Source: Neptuniibacter sp. (lineage in GTDB: Bacteria; Pseudomonadota; Gammaproteobacteria; Pseudomonadales; Balneatricaceae). From it: 6,549 bases of DNA. Of the stretch, positions 1 through 5,946 are shown piece after piece (positions within the stretch are counted from its first letter, which is position 1; each line of letters begins with the position of its first letter). The stretch lies in the NCBI GenBank assembly GCA_024686055.1, contig JAIBDV010000172.1, forward strand, positions 1 through 6,549, given 5' to 3'. Below the pieces are notes generated by a model. That model was not told the origin of the DNA, did not search any database, and worked only from the letters and a program-made list of their open reading frames with translations. The position numbers and the translations under genes are program-made.

Positions 1-1653
1 CTGACCCAGCAGCTGATCAAAAACTTCTACCTGACCTCGGAGCGTTCGCTGACCCGTAAGCTGCTGGAACTGCCGATGGCCATGCTGCTGGATCTGCATT
101 ACAGCAAGGATGAGATCCTGGAGGCCTACCTGAACGAGGTGTATCTGGGGCAATCTGGCAGTCGGGCGATCCATGGCTTTGGACTGGCATCGCAGTATTA
201 CTTCGGCCAGCCGCTACCAGAATTGCAATTGCATCAGGTGGCGTTATTGGCCGGGCTGGTCAAAGGGCCGTCGTACTATGATCCTCGGCGTAATCCAGAA
301 CGGTCGAAAACCCGTCGAAATCTGGTGATCCGTATTCTGGCGGATCAGGGTGTTATCAGCCACGATCAGATGATTAAAGCGCAGGGCCAGCCGCTGGGTG
401 TACTGAAACAGAAAAGCCTGCACAAGGGGGCTTATCCGGCGTATCTGGACTTTGTGAAGCGCCAGCTGCGAGACGAATACCCGCAGGAAGCGCTCAGTTC
501 CGAAGGATTACGGGTGTTCACCAGTCTGGACCCGATTGTGCAGCATAACGCTGAGCTGGCGACGACCAGTACGGTGGCCAGTCTGGAAAAACGCTACCCT
601 AAACAGCGTAAAAAATTACAGGCCAGTATGGTGGTAACCGATCCGCAAACGGGTGAAGTGCTGGCGCTGATTGGTGGACGCAATAGCCGTTATCAGGGCT
701 TTAACCGGGCACTGGATATGCGCCGCCCGATCGGTTCGCTGGTAAAGCCACCGCTTTATCTGGCAGCAATGGAGCAGGGCTACACTCTGGCCTCCCTGCT
801 GGAAGATGAACCTGTGGTATTGAAACAGCGGGACGGCAGTGTCTGGAAACCGCAGAACTTTGATCGCATCAGCCATGGTCTGGTTCCGCTGCACCGTTCG
901 CTGGCGCTGTCTTATAACCAGTCCACGGCTCGGCTGGGGCTGGATATTGGTGTTGATAAAGTAATTGATATGCTGGAGCGGCTGGGGGTTAAAGAGACGC
1001 TGCCGCAATATCCGTCACTGTTCCTGGGGGCGGCAAACCTGGCCCCGGTGGATATGGCACAGGTGTATCAGACCATTGCGGCCAACGGCTTCCGTACCCC
1101 GTTACGGGCAATTCGGATGGTGACTGATGCCAATAACCGTGAGCTGTCCCGTTATTCATTCAAGGTTGAGCAGCAGGTCGCCTCTGAACGGATCCATCTG
1201 ATTCAGTATGCGATGCAGGAGGTTGCCCGCGAAGGCACGGCCCGCTCGATCTACCGGCAGTTGCCGGGCAGCCTTAATGCGGCGGGTAAAACCGGTACCT
1301 CTAATGGTCAGCGTGACAGCTGGTTTGCCGGCTTTACCGGTAACCGGCTGGCGGTGGTCTGGCTGGGTCGGGATGATAATGGCAAGCTGCCGATAACCGG
1401 CAGTAGCGGGGCGCTGAAGGCCTGGATTGCGCTGATGAAACGGGAAAAACCACAACCGTTCTACGCCACGCGACCAGAAAATGTACAATATGTCTGGATA
1501 GACTCCATGTCTGGTCTGCGTTCGGCAGAGGGTTGTGAAGGTGCGCGTCAGTTGCCCTTTGCACGTGGCACTGTTCCTGAAAAGGCAGTGGCTTGCGCCC
1601 GTTTGCCCCGGCTGGATACCCCTGCCTCCTGGTTTAAGAGCTGGTTTCAGTAA
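1..1653 (+). CDS. mrcB: Penicillin-binding protein 1b, bifunctional glycosyltransferase/transpeptidase, 3' part (5' end outside window)
   Basis: The frame is open from the first base, so this is the last 550 residues of a class A PBP; PBP1b proteins are usually about 750-850 residues. These enzymes are anchored in the inner membrane, polymerise lipid II and cross-link peptidoglycan in the periplasm. Visible residues 1-60 are the end of the GT51 glycosyltransferase domain: LTQQLIKN, the SERS..RK segment and the motif EAYLNEVYLGQSG. The catalytic Glu and the start of the GT domain lie off the left edge. The transpeptidase domain spans roughly residues 205-480, with all three motifs intact: SLVK (nucleophile Ser246, Lys249), SYN (304-306) and KTG (430-432, followed by T). 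The YLGQSG motif and a C-terminal tail with two cysteines (512, 532) resemble PBP1b more than PBP1a. The stop is followed 5 bp later by the lpoP-like gene, so the two are probably cotranscribed. Confidence 0.93.
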   Translation: MTQQLIKNFYLTSERSLTRKLLELPMAMLLDLHYSKDEILEAYLNEVYLGQSGSRAIHGFGLASQYYFGQPLPELQLHQVALLAGLVKGPSYYDPRRNPERSKTRRNLVIRILADQGVISHDQMIKAQGQPLGVLKQKSLHKGAYPAYLDFVKRQLRDEYPQEALSSEGLRVFTSLDPIVQHNAELATTSTVASLEKRYPKQRKKLQASMVVTDPQTGEVLALIGGRNSRYQGFNRALDMRRPIGSLVKPPLYLAAMEQGYTLASLLEDEPVVLKQRDGSVWKPQNFDRISHGLVPLHRSLALSYNQSTARLGLDIGVDKVIDMLERLGVKETLPQYPSLFLGAANLAPVDMAQVYQTIAANGFRTPLRAIRMVTDANNRELSRYSFKVEQQVASERIHLIQYAMQEVAREGTARSIYRQLPGSLNAAGKTGTSNGQRDSWFAGFTGNRLAVVWLGRDDNGKLPITGSSGALKAWIALMKREKPQPFYATRPENVQYVWIDSMSGLRSAEGCEGARQLPFARGTVPEKAVACARLPRLDTPASWFKSWFQ

Positions 1654-1658
1654 ACGTT

Positions 1659-2279
1659 ATGACTTATCGCTTATCTACGGCCCTGGTGGCCGCTGCTGTT
1701 TTGTTAACCGGTTGTTCCGGGCAGAGTTACCGGGCACCGGTTGAAGACCGTAATGGTCATCCGCCGGTAGCTGAATCGGCCCGACCCGCACCTGGGGTCG
1801 TGGTACGCCCGGTTGCGCCGGTACCGATTCAGGGCAGTACGCTGCCGTCCCGGCCCGCGCAATCTTCCACGGCTCCGGCGCCTTATACGCCGCAGCCCGA
1901 TTACAGACCTGCGCCAGACTATGCGCCGGATAGCCGTCAGCCATCGGCGCATTCGTCGCGTAATCCGGCCGTGGTGGCTTTGCTGAGTAATGCCAGCAAG
2001 CAGACCCGCGCCGGTTCGCTGGGCTCGGCTCAGGCCAGCCTGGAGCGGGCGCAGCGTATCGCCCCACGTGATCCTGAAGTGTATTACCAGCTGGCAGACT
2101 TGCAACGACGTAAAGGTGATTATCGCCAGGCAGAGCAGATGGCCCTGCGTGGGCTGGAAGTCGCCATGGGTCAGCCGCGTATGCAGCGCTCGTTGTGGGG
2201 GCTGATCAGCCAGGTGCGTAAAGCCCGTGGTGATACCCGTGGTGCCCGGCAGGCGCTGGACAAGGCGCGTCAGTACTGA
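1659..2279 (+). CDS. lpoP: LpoP-like TPR lipoprotein, probable activator of PBP1b
   Basis: This 206-residue protein starts with a lipoprotein signal peptide: Arg4, a hydrophobic core (8-16), and lipobox LTGC with Cys19 as the lipidated residue. Residue +2 is Ser, not Asp, which favours outer-membrane sorting by Lol. Residues about 25-103 form a Pro/Ala-rich, low-complexity linker (for example PAPGVVVRPVAPVP). Residues about 104-206 form two to three TPR-like helical hairpins; the clearest is residues 139-170 (YYQLADLQRRKGDYRQAEQM). The Pseudomonas PBP1b activator LpoP is an outer-membrane lipoprotein with TPRs, encoded beside mrcB. The same architecture and the 5-bp gap from mrcB support that role by inference. 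The linker would let the TPR domain reach through peptidoglycan to PBP1b. No good Shine-Dalgarno lies before ATG 1659, so translation is probably coupled to mrcB. The architecture is firm; the functional name rests on context. Confidence 0.82.
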   Translation: MTYRLSTALVAAAVLLTGCSGQSYRAPVEDRNGHPPVAESARPAPGVVVRPVAPVPIQGSTLPSRPAQSSTAPAPYTPQPDYRPAPDYAPDSRQPSAHSSRNPAVVALLSNASKQTRAGSLGSAQASLERAQRIAPRDPEVYYQLADLQRRKGDYRQAEQMALRGLEVAMGQPRMQRSLWGLISQVRKARGDTRGARQALDKARQY

Positions 2280-2290
2280 GTTCTGCTTTA

Positions 2291-2330
2291 AATAAAAAGC
2301 AGCCCCGCTGCTGTGGTGGCAACGGGGCTG
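2291..2330 (-). terminator. Rho-independent terminator for the thioesterase gene
   Basis: CAGCCCCG (2300-2307) pairs perfectly with CGGGGCTG (2323-2330), giving an 8-bp GC-rich stem with a 15-nt loop. Read on the minus strand, the stem runs into GC then TTTTTATTTAAA (2299-2288), a U-rich tail typical of an intrinsic terminator. On the plus strand no T-run follows the stem. The site therefore best serves the minus-strand gene ending at 2435, leaving a 3' untranslated region of about 140 nt. It could slow transcription arriving from lpoP, but would be a weak terminator in that direction. Confidence 0.75.
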
Positions 2331-2434
2331 AACAGGAACCGGGTTGGCGACCCTGCTTCGCCGTCCCCGAGAGGCTATGGGGTTTGCTCAGCTGCGACCT
2401 GAGCGGGCGAGTGCGGACTCCTGCGAAAATGGAC
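2331..2434. other. Gap between convergent genes with several short inverted repeats
   Basis: No credible gene is visible here. Hand folding shows consecutive small stem-loops: GGCGA/TCGCC (2346-2350 with 2358-2362), CCCC/GGGG (2365-2368 with 2379-2382) and GCTCAG/CTGAGC (2386-2391 with 2399-2404). A weaker GAGT/ACTC stem lies at 2409-2420. Most of the stretch would lie in the 3' untranslated region of the minus-strand thioesterase mRNA, just before its terminator. I do not recognise a known RNA family, and short stems of this kind can arise by chance in GC-rich DNA. Confidence 0.35.
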
Positions 2435-2893
2435 TCAGCCAGGGCGCTGAATAATGTCAGGGGTCTGTGGCTCCTGGCTGAGGATAAAATCTCTGATCAC
2501 GGCTGGAATGGCCGTTTTGCAGTTCTGGTTGTAATCCACGTACACAATGACCGCTTCCCCTTCAGCAGCAACCGCGCCATGGTCCAGGCTGTACAGCTTG
2601 TGCTGCATGGTGAAGCGGTCTTCTTCCATGTGAGTGACCCGGGTGGCAGAAATCACATTGCCAGGCCAGGTCAGTGGGATTCGATAACGAATACTGCTGT
2701 CGCGCAGAATTGGCCCCAGTCCATCACGCTCCATCAGTTTTAGTGCCTGGCAGCGCTCCATGTAGGCCATGCGGGCGCTTTCAAACCAGCGCAGATACAC
2801 CAGATTATTTACATGCGCAAAGGCATCCATCTCACCCCAGGCGATGGGGATCTCCAGCTGAACTGGAAAATCTTGCAGTACTTCGATGCTCAT
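2435..2893 (-). CDS. Acyl-CoA thioesterase, hotdog-fold 4HBT (YbgC/FcbC-like) family
   Basis: This is a complete 152-residue protein, normal for single-domain hotdog thioesterases, which hydrolyse acyl-CoA thioesters in the cytoplasm. Residues 19-43 carry the family signature: WGEMDAFAHVNNLVYLRWFE, with Asp23 in the position of the catalytic acidic residue and HVNN (27-30) starting the long central helix. The rest fits the beta-sheet half of the fold, including RYRIPLTWPG (69-78) and VIVYVDYN (115-122). The ATG is well supported by an AAGGAG ribosome site (complement of 2901-2906), 7 nt upstream. The gene is divergent from a LysR regulator gene and convergent with lpoP. Substrate cannot be read from sequence; short or medium acyl-CoA or an aromatic acyl-CoA are all possible, so no gene symbol is given. 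Confidence 0.88.
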   Translation of the reverse strand: MSIEVLQDFPVQLEIPIAWGEMDAFAHVNNLVYLRWFESARMAYMERCQALKLMERDGLGPILRDSSIRYRIPLTWPGNVISATRVTHMEEDRFTMQHKLYSLDHGAVAAEGEAVIVYVDYNQNCKTAIPAVIRDFILSQEPQTPDIIQRPG

Positions 2894-2900
2894 CGGCAGA

Positions 2901-2906
2901 CTCCTT
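2901..2906 (-). promoter_or_regulatory. Ribosome binding site of the thioesterase gene
   Basis: The minus strand reads AAGGAG here, 7 nt before the ATG at 2893-2891. It is the best-matched Shine-Dalgarno sequence in the window and fixes the thioesterase start. Confidence 0.8.
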
Positions 2907-2919
2907 TGCTGTACCTGTT

Positions 2920-3102
2920 AATAGCCCCTATTCAGACGTATTCCATAAGATAAGTGAAATTTTTAATTATTATCTTTTGTATAAATATGATTTATAGAAA
3001 GGATTGGAATGACTGATTTTTCATCAGACATTGGCTGTGCCATGCTGGCCTGGTACGTCAGACCGGGTGGGGCGACGGGATTGATAACGGACGGGGTGCC
3101 GA
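2920..3102. promoter_or_regulatory. Divergent promoter/operator region with two AT-rich inverted repeats
   Basis: The region lies between the thioesterase and LysR genes, and positions about 2935-3000 are much richer in A+T than the flanking genes. Two inverted repeats are visible. AAGATAA (2947-2953) matches TTATCTT (2970-2976) across 16 nt. ATAAAT (2981-2986) matches ATTTAT (2990-2995) across ATG. The second contains T(2982)-N11-A(2994) with dyad symmetry, the form of a LysR-family binding site. TATGAT (2986-2991) could be a plus-strand -10 element with a poor -35 at 2963-2968, overlapping that dyad. LysR-family regulators commonly bind such shared intergenic regions to repress their own gene and control the divergent one. 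Promoter positions are guesses; the repeats are directly seen. Confidence 0.5.
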
Positions 3103-3984
3103 ATGGAGTTACGACAGATTCGCTATTTTCTGGCGGTGCAGGAAACGGGCAGTTTCACCCGCGCGGCAGAGAAAATGTTTGTTACCCAGCCTGCGCTATC
3201 GTCGGCGGTAAAAACGCTGGAGGAGGAGCTGGGTGCGCAATTGCTGGTACGCAGTCATAAACGGGTCAGCCTGACGGCCGCTGGATTGCGGTTCCGGGAT
3301 CGGGCGTTTGCGATTCTGGCTGAATGTAATGCGGCAAAGCGTGATCTGATGGAGCAGCAAAGCCAGCGCCAGATCCGGTTGGGAATTCTCAGTACGCTTA
3401 ATACTCCACCGATCAATCAGCTGATCCACCACTTTCACACCACCTATCCCGAGGTGATTATTCACCTGCAAAGTGGCAGTAAAGATGCGCTGGCTCACCG
3501 ACTGGGGCAGGATCAGGTTGATCTGATTATGACAGCGCTGTCGGGTGATGAAGCCTCGCTGACTACGCTGCCATTGTTTCAGGAACGTTTTATGCTGATG
3601 GTCAGCAGCCAGCATCACCTCGCTACTCGCAGCAGTGTTCGGCTGGCTGATCTGCACGGGGAGCCGTTTGTACTGCGTAAAAACTGTGAGGTGCTGGATC
3701 AGGGCAAGCGGGTGTTTCTGACCGAGCAGGCGCAGCCACGGATTACCTGTCGAACCGATGAAGACAGCTGGGCGATGTCGATGGTGCGTAATAATCTGGC
3801 GGCGGCCATTATGGCCGAAAGTGTGGATGAAGCGGGGGTGGTGAAAATACCGATTGTGGATTTTGGCCTGATTCGCACCGTGGGTTGTCTGTGGCGTAGC
3901 CATTGTGAGCAGGAGGCGGTGCAGCAGTTTACTACCTTTGCCGCCCAGCATTGCGCCCCGCCGGAGCGGAGCGCAACAGGGTGA
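3103..3984 (+). CDS. LysR-family transcriptional regulator
   Basis: This is a complete 293-residue protein, standard length for the family. Residues 1-60 are the N-terminal winged helix-turn-helix: MELRQIRYFLAVQETGSF, then FTRAAEKMFVTQPALSSAV (18-36) as the DNA-contacting helices, and RVSLTAAG (54-61) at the wing. A linker helix (about 62-90) leads into a periplasmic-binding-protein-like effector domain with two lobes, about 91-165 and 166-265. The co-inducer is unknown. ATG 3103 is chosen because it begins exactly at the conserved MELRQ start, and the frame is closed by TAA at 3085-3087. Its ribosome site is poor (GGGGTG at 3093-3098). By position it probably regulates the divergent thioesterase gene and itself, which is inference. 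The last codons (AQHCAPPERSATG) lie partly within a strong hairpin. Confidence 0.93.
   Translation: MELRQIRYFLAVQETGSFTRAAEKMFVTQPALSSAVKTLEEELGAQLLVRSHKRVSLTAAGLRFRDRAFAILAECNAAKRDLMEQQSQRQIRLGILSTLNTPPINQLIHHFHTTYPEVIIHLQSGSKDALAHRLGQDQVDLIMTALSGDEASLTTLPLFQERFMLMVSSQHHLATRSSVRLADLHGEPFVLRKNCEVLDQGKRVFLTEQAQPRITCRTDEDSWAMSMVRNNLAAAIMAESVDEAGVVKIPIVDFGLIRTVGCLWRSHCEQEAVQQFTTFAAQHCAPPERSATG
3951..3976. repeat. Nearly perfect inverted repeat (stable hairpin) at the convergent gene ends
   Basis: TTGCGC (3951-3956) pairs with GCGCAA (3971-3976). After one C/A mismatch, CCGC (3958-3961) pairs with GCGG (3966-3969) around the tetraloop CGGA. This makes a 10-bp, very GC-rich hairpin on either strand. 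It lies within the last codons of the LysR gene and about 12 nt past the stop of the minus-strand membrane protein gene. No T-run follows in either direction, so it is not a classical terminator. It could stabilise mRNA ends or weakly stop transcription from both sides, since only 3 bp separate the two stop codons. Confidence 0.55.
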
Positions 3985-3987
3985 GGG

Positions 3988-4593
3988 TCAGGTGTTGGCG
4001 CTGTGCAGTTGCTTCAGCTGGTTGCCCAGCAGCGCCAGCGCAGCGGCCAGGCTCAGGTTGTACAGTGCCAGGTCCGGGCTGGTGAAGCGCGAAAATGGAC
4101 TGAACACTAACAGAGCAGCGCCTGCGATAAGGGCTGAGCTGCCCAGCAGCAGGCGGGTCAGACCCTGACTCAGGGTCAATGTAGCCAGCAGCCAGCTAAG
4201 GCTGATGGCAATCATTAACCCTTCACTGTAGCCCTCGCCAATGCCGGAACGGCGACACAGCTCGAACATCGCAAACAATGCCAGCAGCCAGCGTCCCCAG
4301 GCCGCACGACTCCACTCCCAGCCTCGTGCCAGCGCCAGCAGCGCTGAACTGATCAGCGGCAGGCCCGCATAAATCGCCAGGTTGGAGAGCATCCGGTTCA
4401 GGGTCAGGCTATCCGGGTCACTGCCGGTCAGCGTGATGCTGGCCAGCGCCGCCAGGGCGATAAAGGTGCAGGCCAGACTGATCACTTTCAGGTGGGTCTG
4501 CTGGCCTTCTTTGTGGCTGTCTGCGCTACGGTAACTGCTGCTGGCGGCCATCCCGGCCCCCAGCATCAGCAGTAGCTGACTGAGTGTTTCCAC
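3988..4593 (-). CDS. Uncharacterised multi-pass inner-membrane protein downstream of hemL
   Basis: I do not recognise this 201-residue protein. It is strongly hydrophobic, with about five to six likely membrane helices: roughly residues 36-56, 68-89, 99-113, 124-144, 146-166 and 174-191. A short, mostly polar and charged loop (YRSADSHKEGQQTH, 21-34) follows a hydrophobic N-terminus (7-17). No catalytic or transporter motif is evident. The start used is GTG 4593-4591, 14 nt after the hemL stop, with no clear ribosome site, so translation probably depends on coupling to hemL. An ATG nine codons later (4566) is an alternative start. The gene probably lies at the end of the thiE-hemL transcript. 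Its stop is 3 bp from that of the convergent LysR gene. Codon use and GC look like the neighbours and a long hydrophobic frame is kept, so I take it as real. Confidence 0.7.
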   Translation of the reverse strand: METLSQLLLMLGAGMAASSSYRSADSHKEGQQTHLKVISLACTFIALAALASITLTGSDPDSLTLNRMLSNLAIYAGLPLISSALLALARGWEWSRAAWGRWLLALFAMFELCRRSGIGEGYSEGLMIAISLSWLLATLTLSQGLTRLLLGSSALIAGAALLVFSPFSRFTSPDLALYNLSLAAALALLGNQLKQLHSANT

Positions 4594-4607
4594 TGTCAGT
4601 CAGCCGT

Positions 4608-5891
4608 TCAGACCAGGCTGGCGAAGACAGTGTCAGCGGCCGCGATGGTCGCTTCGATGTCTGCCTGACTGTGGGCTGCAGAGATAAAACCGGCTTCGAA
4701 GGCAGACGGTGCCAGGTAGATACCCTGTTCCAGCATGCCGTGGAAGAAGCGGCCAAATTTTTCGGCATCACACTGCATGGACTCGGCGAAGCTGGTCACC
4801 CGTTCCTGCTCGGTAAAGAACAGGCCGAACATACCGCCGACACGGCTGGTGGTGAACGGCACACCATGGCTGGCAGCGACTGCCTCCAGGCCCTGGGTCA
4901 GCAGCTCGACTTTAGCCGCCAGCTGGTCGTGGAAGCCCGGTTCGGTGATGGCGTTGAGCATTGCCAGACCGGCCGCCATGGCCAGCGGGTTACCGGACAG
5001 GGTGCCGGCCTGGTATACCGGGCCCAGTGGGGCGATATGCTCCATGATCTCTTTTTTGCCGCCAAATGCGCCGACCGGCAGACCGCCACCGATGATCTTG
5101 CCCATGGTGGTCATATCGGGTTTAACGTTGTAAACCGCCTGTGCGCCCCCCAGTGCGACACGGAAGCCGGTCATTACTTCGTCAAAAATCAGTACCGTGC
5201 CGTACTCGTCACAGACTTCACGCAGGCCTTCCAGGAAGCCCGGTACGGGTGGGATGCAGTTCATGTTGCCCGCAACCGGCTCAACGATGATGCAGGCGAC
5301 TTCAGTGCCCACTTCTTTGAACGCCGTGCGTACGGAGTTGATATCGTTGAAGTCCAGGGTGATGGTGTGCTCGGCCAGAGCCGCCGGTACGCCCGGTGAG
5401 TTTGGCTCACCCAGGGTCAGTGCGCCGGAGCCTGCTTTAACCAGCAAAGAGTCGGAGTGGCCGTGGTAACAGCCTTCGAATTTGACGATTTTGTCACGGC
5501 CGGTGTAACCACGGGCCAGGCGGATGGCGCTCATGGTGGCTTCAGTACCGGAGTTGACCATGCGCACCATATCCAGGCTGGGCATGATTTCGCAGACTTT
5601 GTCCGCCATGTCGATTTCGATCGCTGTCGGTGCGCCGAAGCCCAGGCCGTTGTTCAGTGAATCGCGCACGGCACCCAGTACACGCTCGTCGGCGTGACCC
5701 AGGATCATCGGGCCCCAGGAGCCGACGTAGTCGATGTATTTGTTGTCGTCTTCATCCAGCAGATAAGCACCCTTACCGGCTTTGAAGAAAACAGGGGTGC
5801 CGCCCACACCTTTAAATGCGCGGACCGGTGAGTTAACACCGCCTGGAATATGGGTCTGGGCCTGTTCGAACAACGCTTCGGAACGTGACAT
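4608..5891 (-). CDS. hemL: Glutamate-1-semialdehyde 2,1-aminomutase
   Basis: This complete 427-residue protein matches the family's usual length. It is the cytoplasmic PLP enzyme that converts glutamate-1-semialdehyde to 5-aminolevulinate, the second committed step of the C5 route to heme and other tetrapyrroles. Recognisable parts in order are the N-terminal IPGGVNSPVRAFKGVGG (15-31), YVGSWGPMILGH (55-66), the phosphate-binding SGTEATM (114-120), EGCYHGHSDSLL (139-150), the cofactor-binding DEVMTGFR (237-244), the Schiff-base Lys265 in MGKIIGGGLPVGAFGG, and the GTLSGNPLAMAAG stretch (296-308). All key residues are intact. The ATG at 5891 follows an AGAGAG ribosome site (complement of 5899-5904) at 7-nt spacing. 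thiE ends 51 bp upstream and a membrane protein gene follows 14 bp downstream, all on the same strand. thiE-hemL adjacency is known from Pseudomonas. Confidence 0.97.
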   Translation of the reverse strand: MSRSEALFEQAQTHIPGGVNSPVRAFKGVGGTPVFFKAGKGAYLLDEDDNKYIDYVGSWGPMILGHADERVLGAVRDSLNNGLGFGAPTAIEIDMADKVCEIMPSLDMVRMVNSGTEATMSAIRLARGYTGRDKIVKFEGCYHGHSDSLLVKAGSGALTLGEPNSPGVPAALAEHTITLDFNDINSVRTAFKEVGTEVACIIVEPVAGNMNCIPPVPGFLEGLREVCDEYGTVLIFDEVMTGFRVALGGAQAVYNVKPDMTTMGKIIGGGLPVGAFGGKKEIMEHIAPLGPVYQAGTLSGNPLAMAAGLAMLNAITEPGFHDQLAAKVELLTQGLEAVAASHGVPFTTSRVGGMFGLFFTEQERVTSFAESMQCDAEKFGRFFHGMLEQGIYLAPSAFEAGFISAAHSQADIEATIAAADTVFASLV

Positions 5892-5920
5892 ATCGGGTCT
5901 CTCTTTAATCTGCTGGTCGG

Positions 5921-5946
5921 CTGAGCACGGCGATAACGGTGCTCAG
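5921..5946. repeat. Inverted repeat spanning the thiE stop, upstream of hemL
   Basis: CTGAGCAC (5921-5928) and GTGCTCAG (5939-5946) form a perfect 8-bp stem with a 10-nt loop. The thiE stop codon (TGA, 5945-5943) lies within the stem, and the hemL ribosome site begins about 17 nt beyond it. On the minus strand, the direction of both genes, no U-tract follows, so it is not a plain terminator. On the plus strand a T5 run (5953-5957) lies 6 nt after it, but no plus-strand gene is there to stop. It may act as an mRNA processing or stability element between thiE and hemL. Confidence 0.5.

Noticed and set aside
616..1488. Minus-strand open frames inside mrcB
   Set aside because: The sense frame carries all the PBP catalytic motifs; the antisense frames have no family signature.
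2300..2330. Intrinsic terminator for lpoP on the plus strand
   Set aside because: The stem is followed on the plus strand by AACAGGAACC with no T-run; the U-rich tail exists only on the minus strand.
2363..2434. tRNA-like appearance of the hairpin series (GTCC … GGAC ends)
   Set aside because: There is no T-arm GTTCRA motif, no plausible anticodon arm and no 7-bp acceptor stem.
3196..3951. Minus-strand open frame of 251 codons opposite the LysR gene
   Set aside because: It is a shadow of the LysR gene. The protein is rich in His, Gln and Arg, with no recognisable fold or motif.
4584..5399. Plus-strand open frame of 271 codons opposite hemL
   Set aside because: It lies antisense to a fully conserved hemL. 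Its composition is what GC-rich codon bias produces on the other strand, and it shows no domain or ribosome site.
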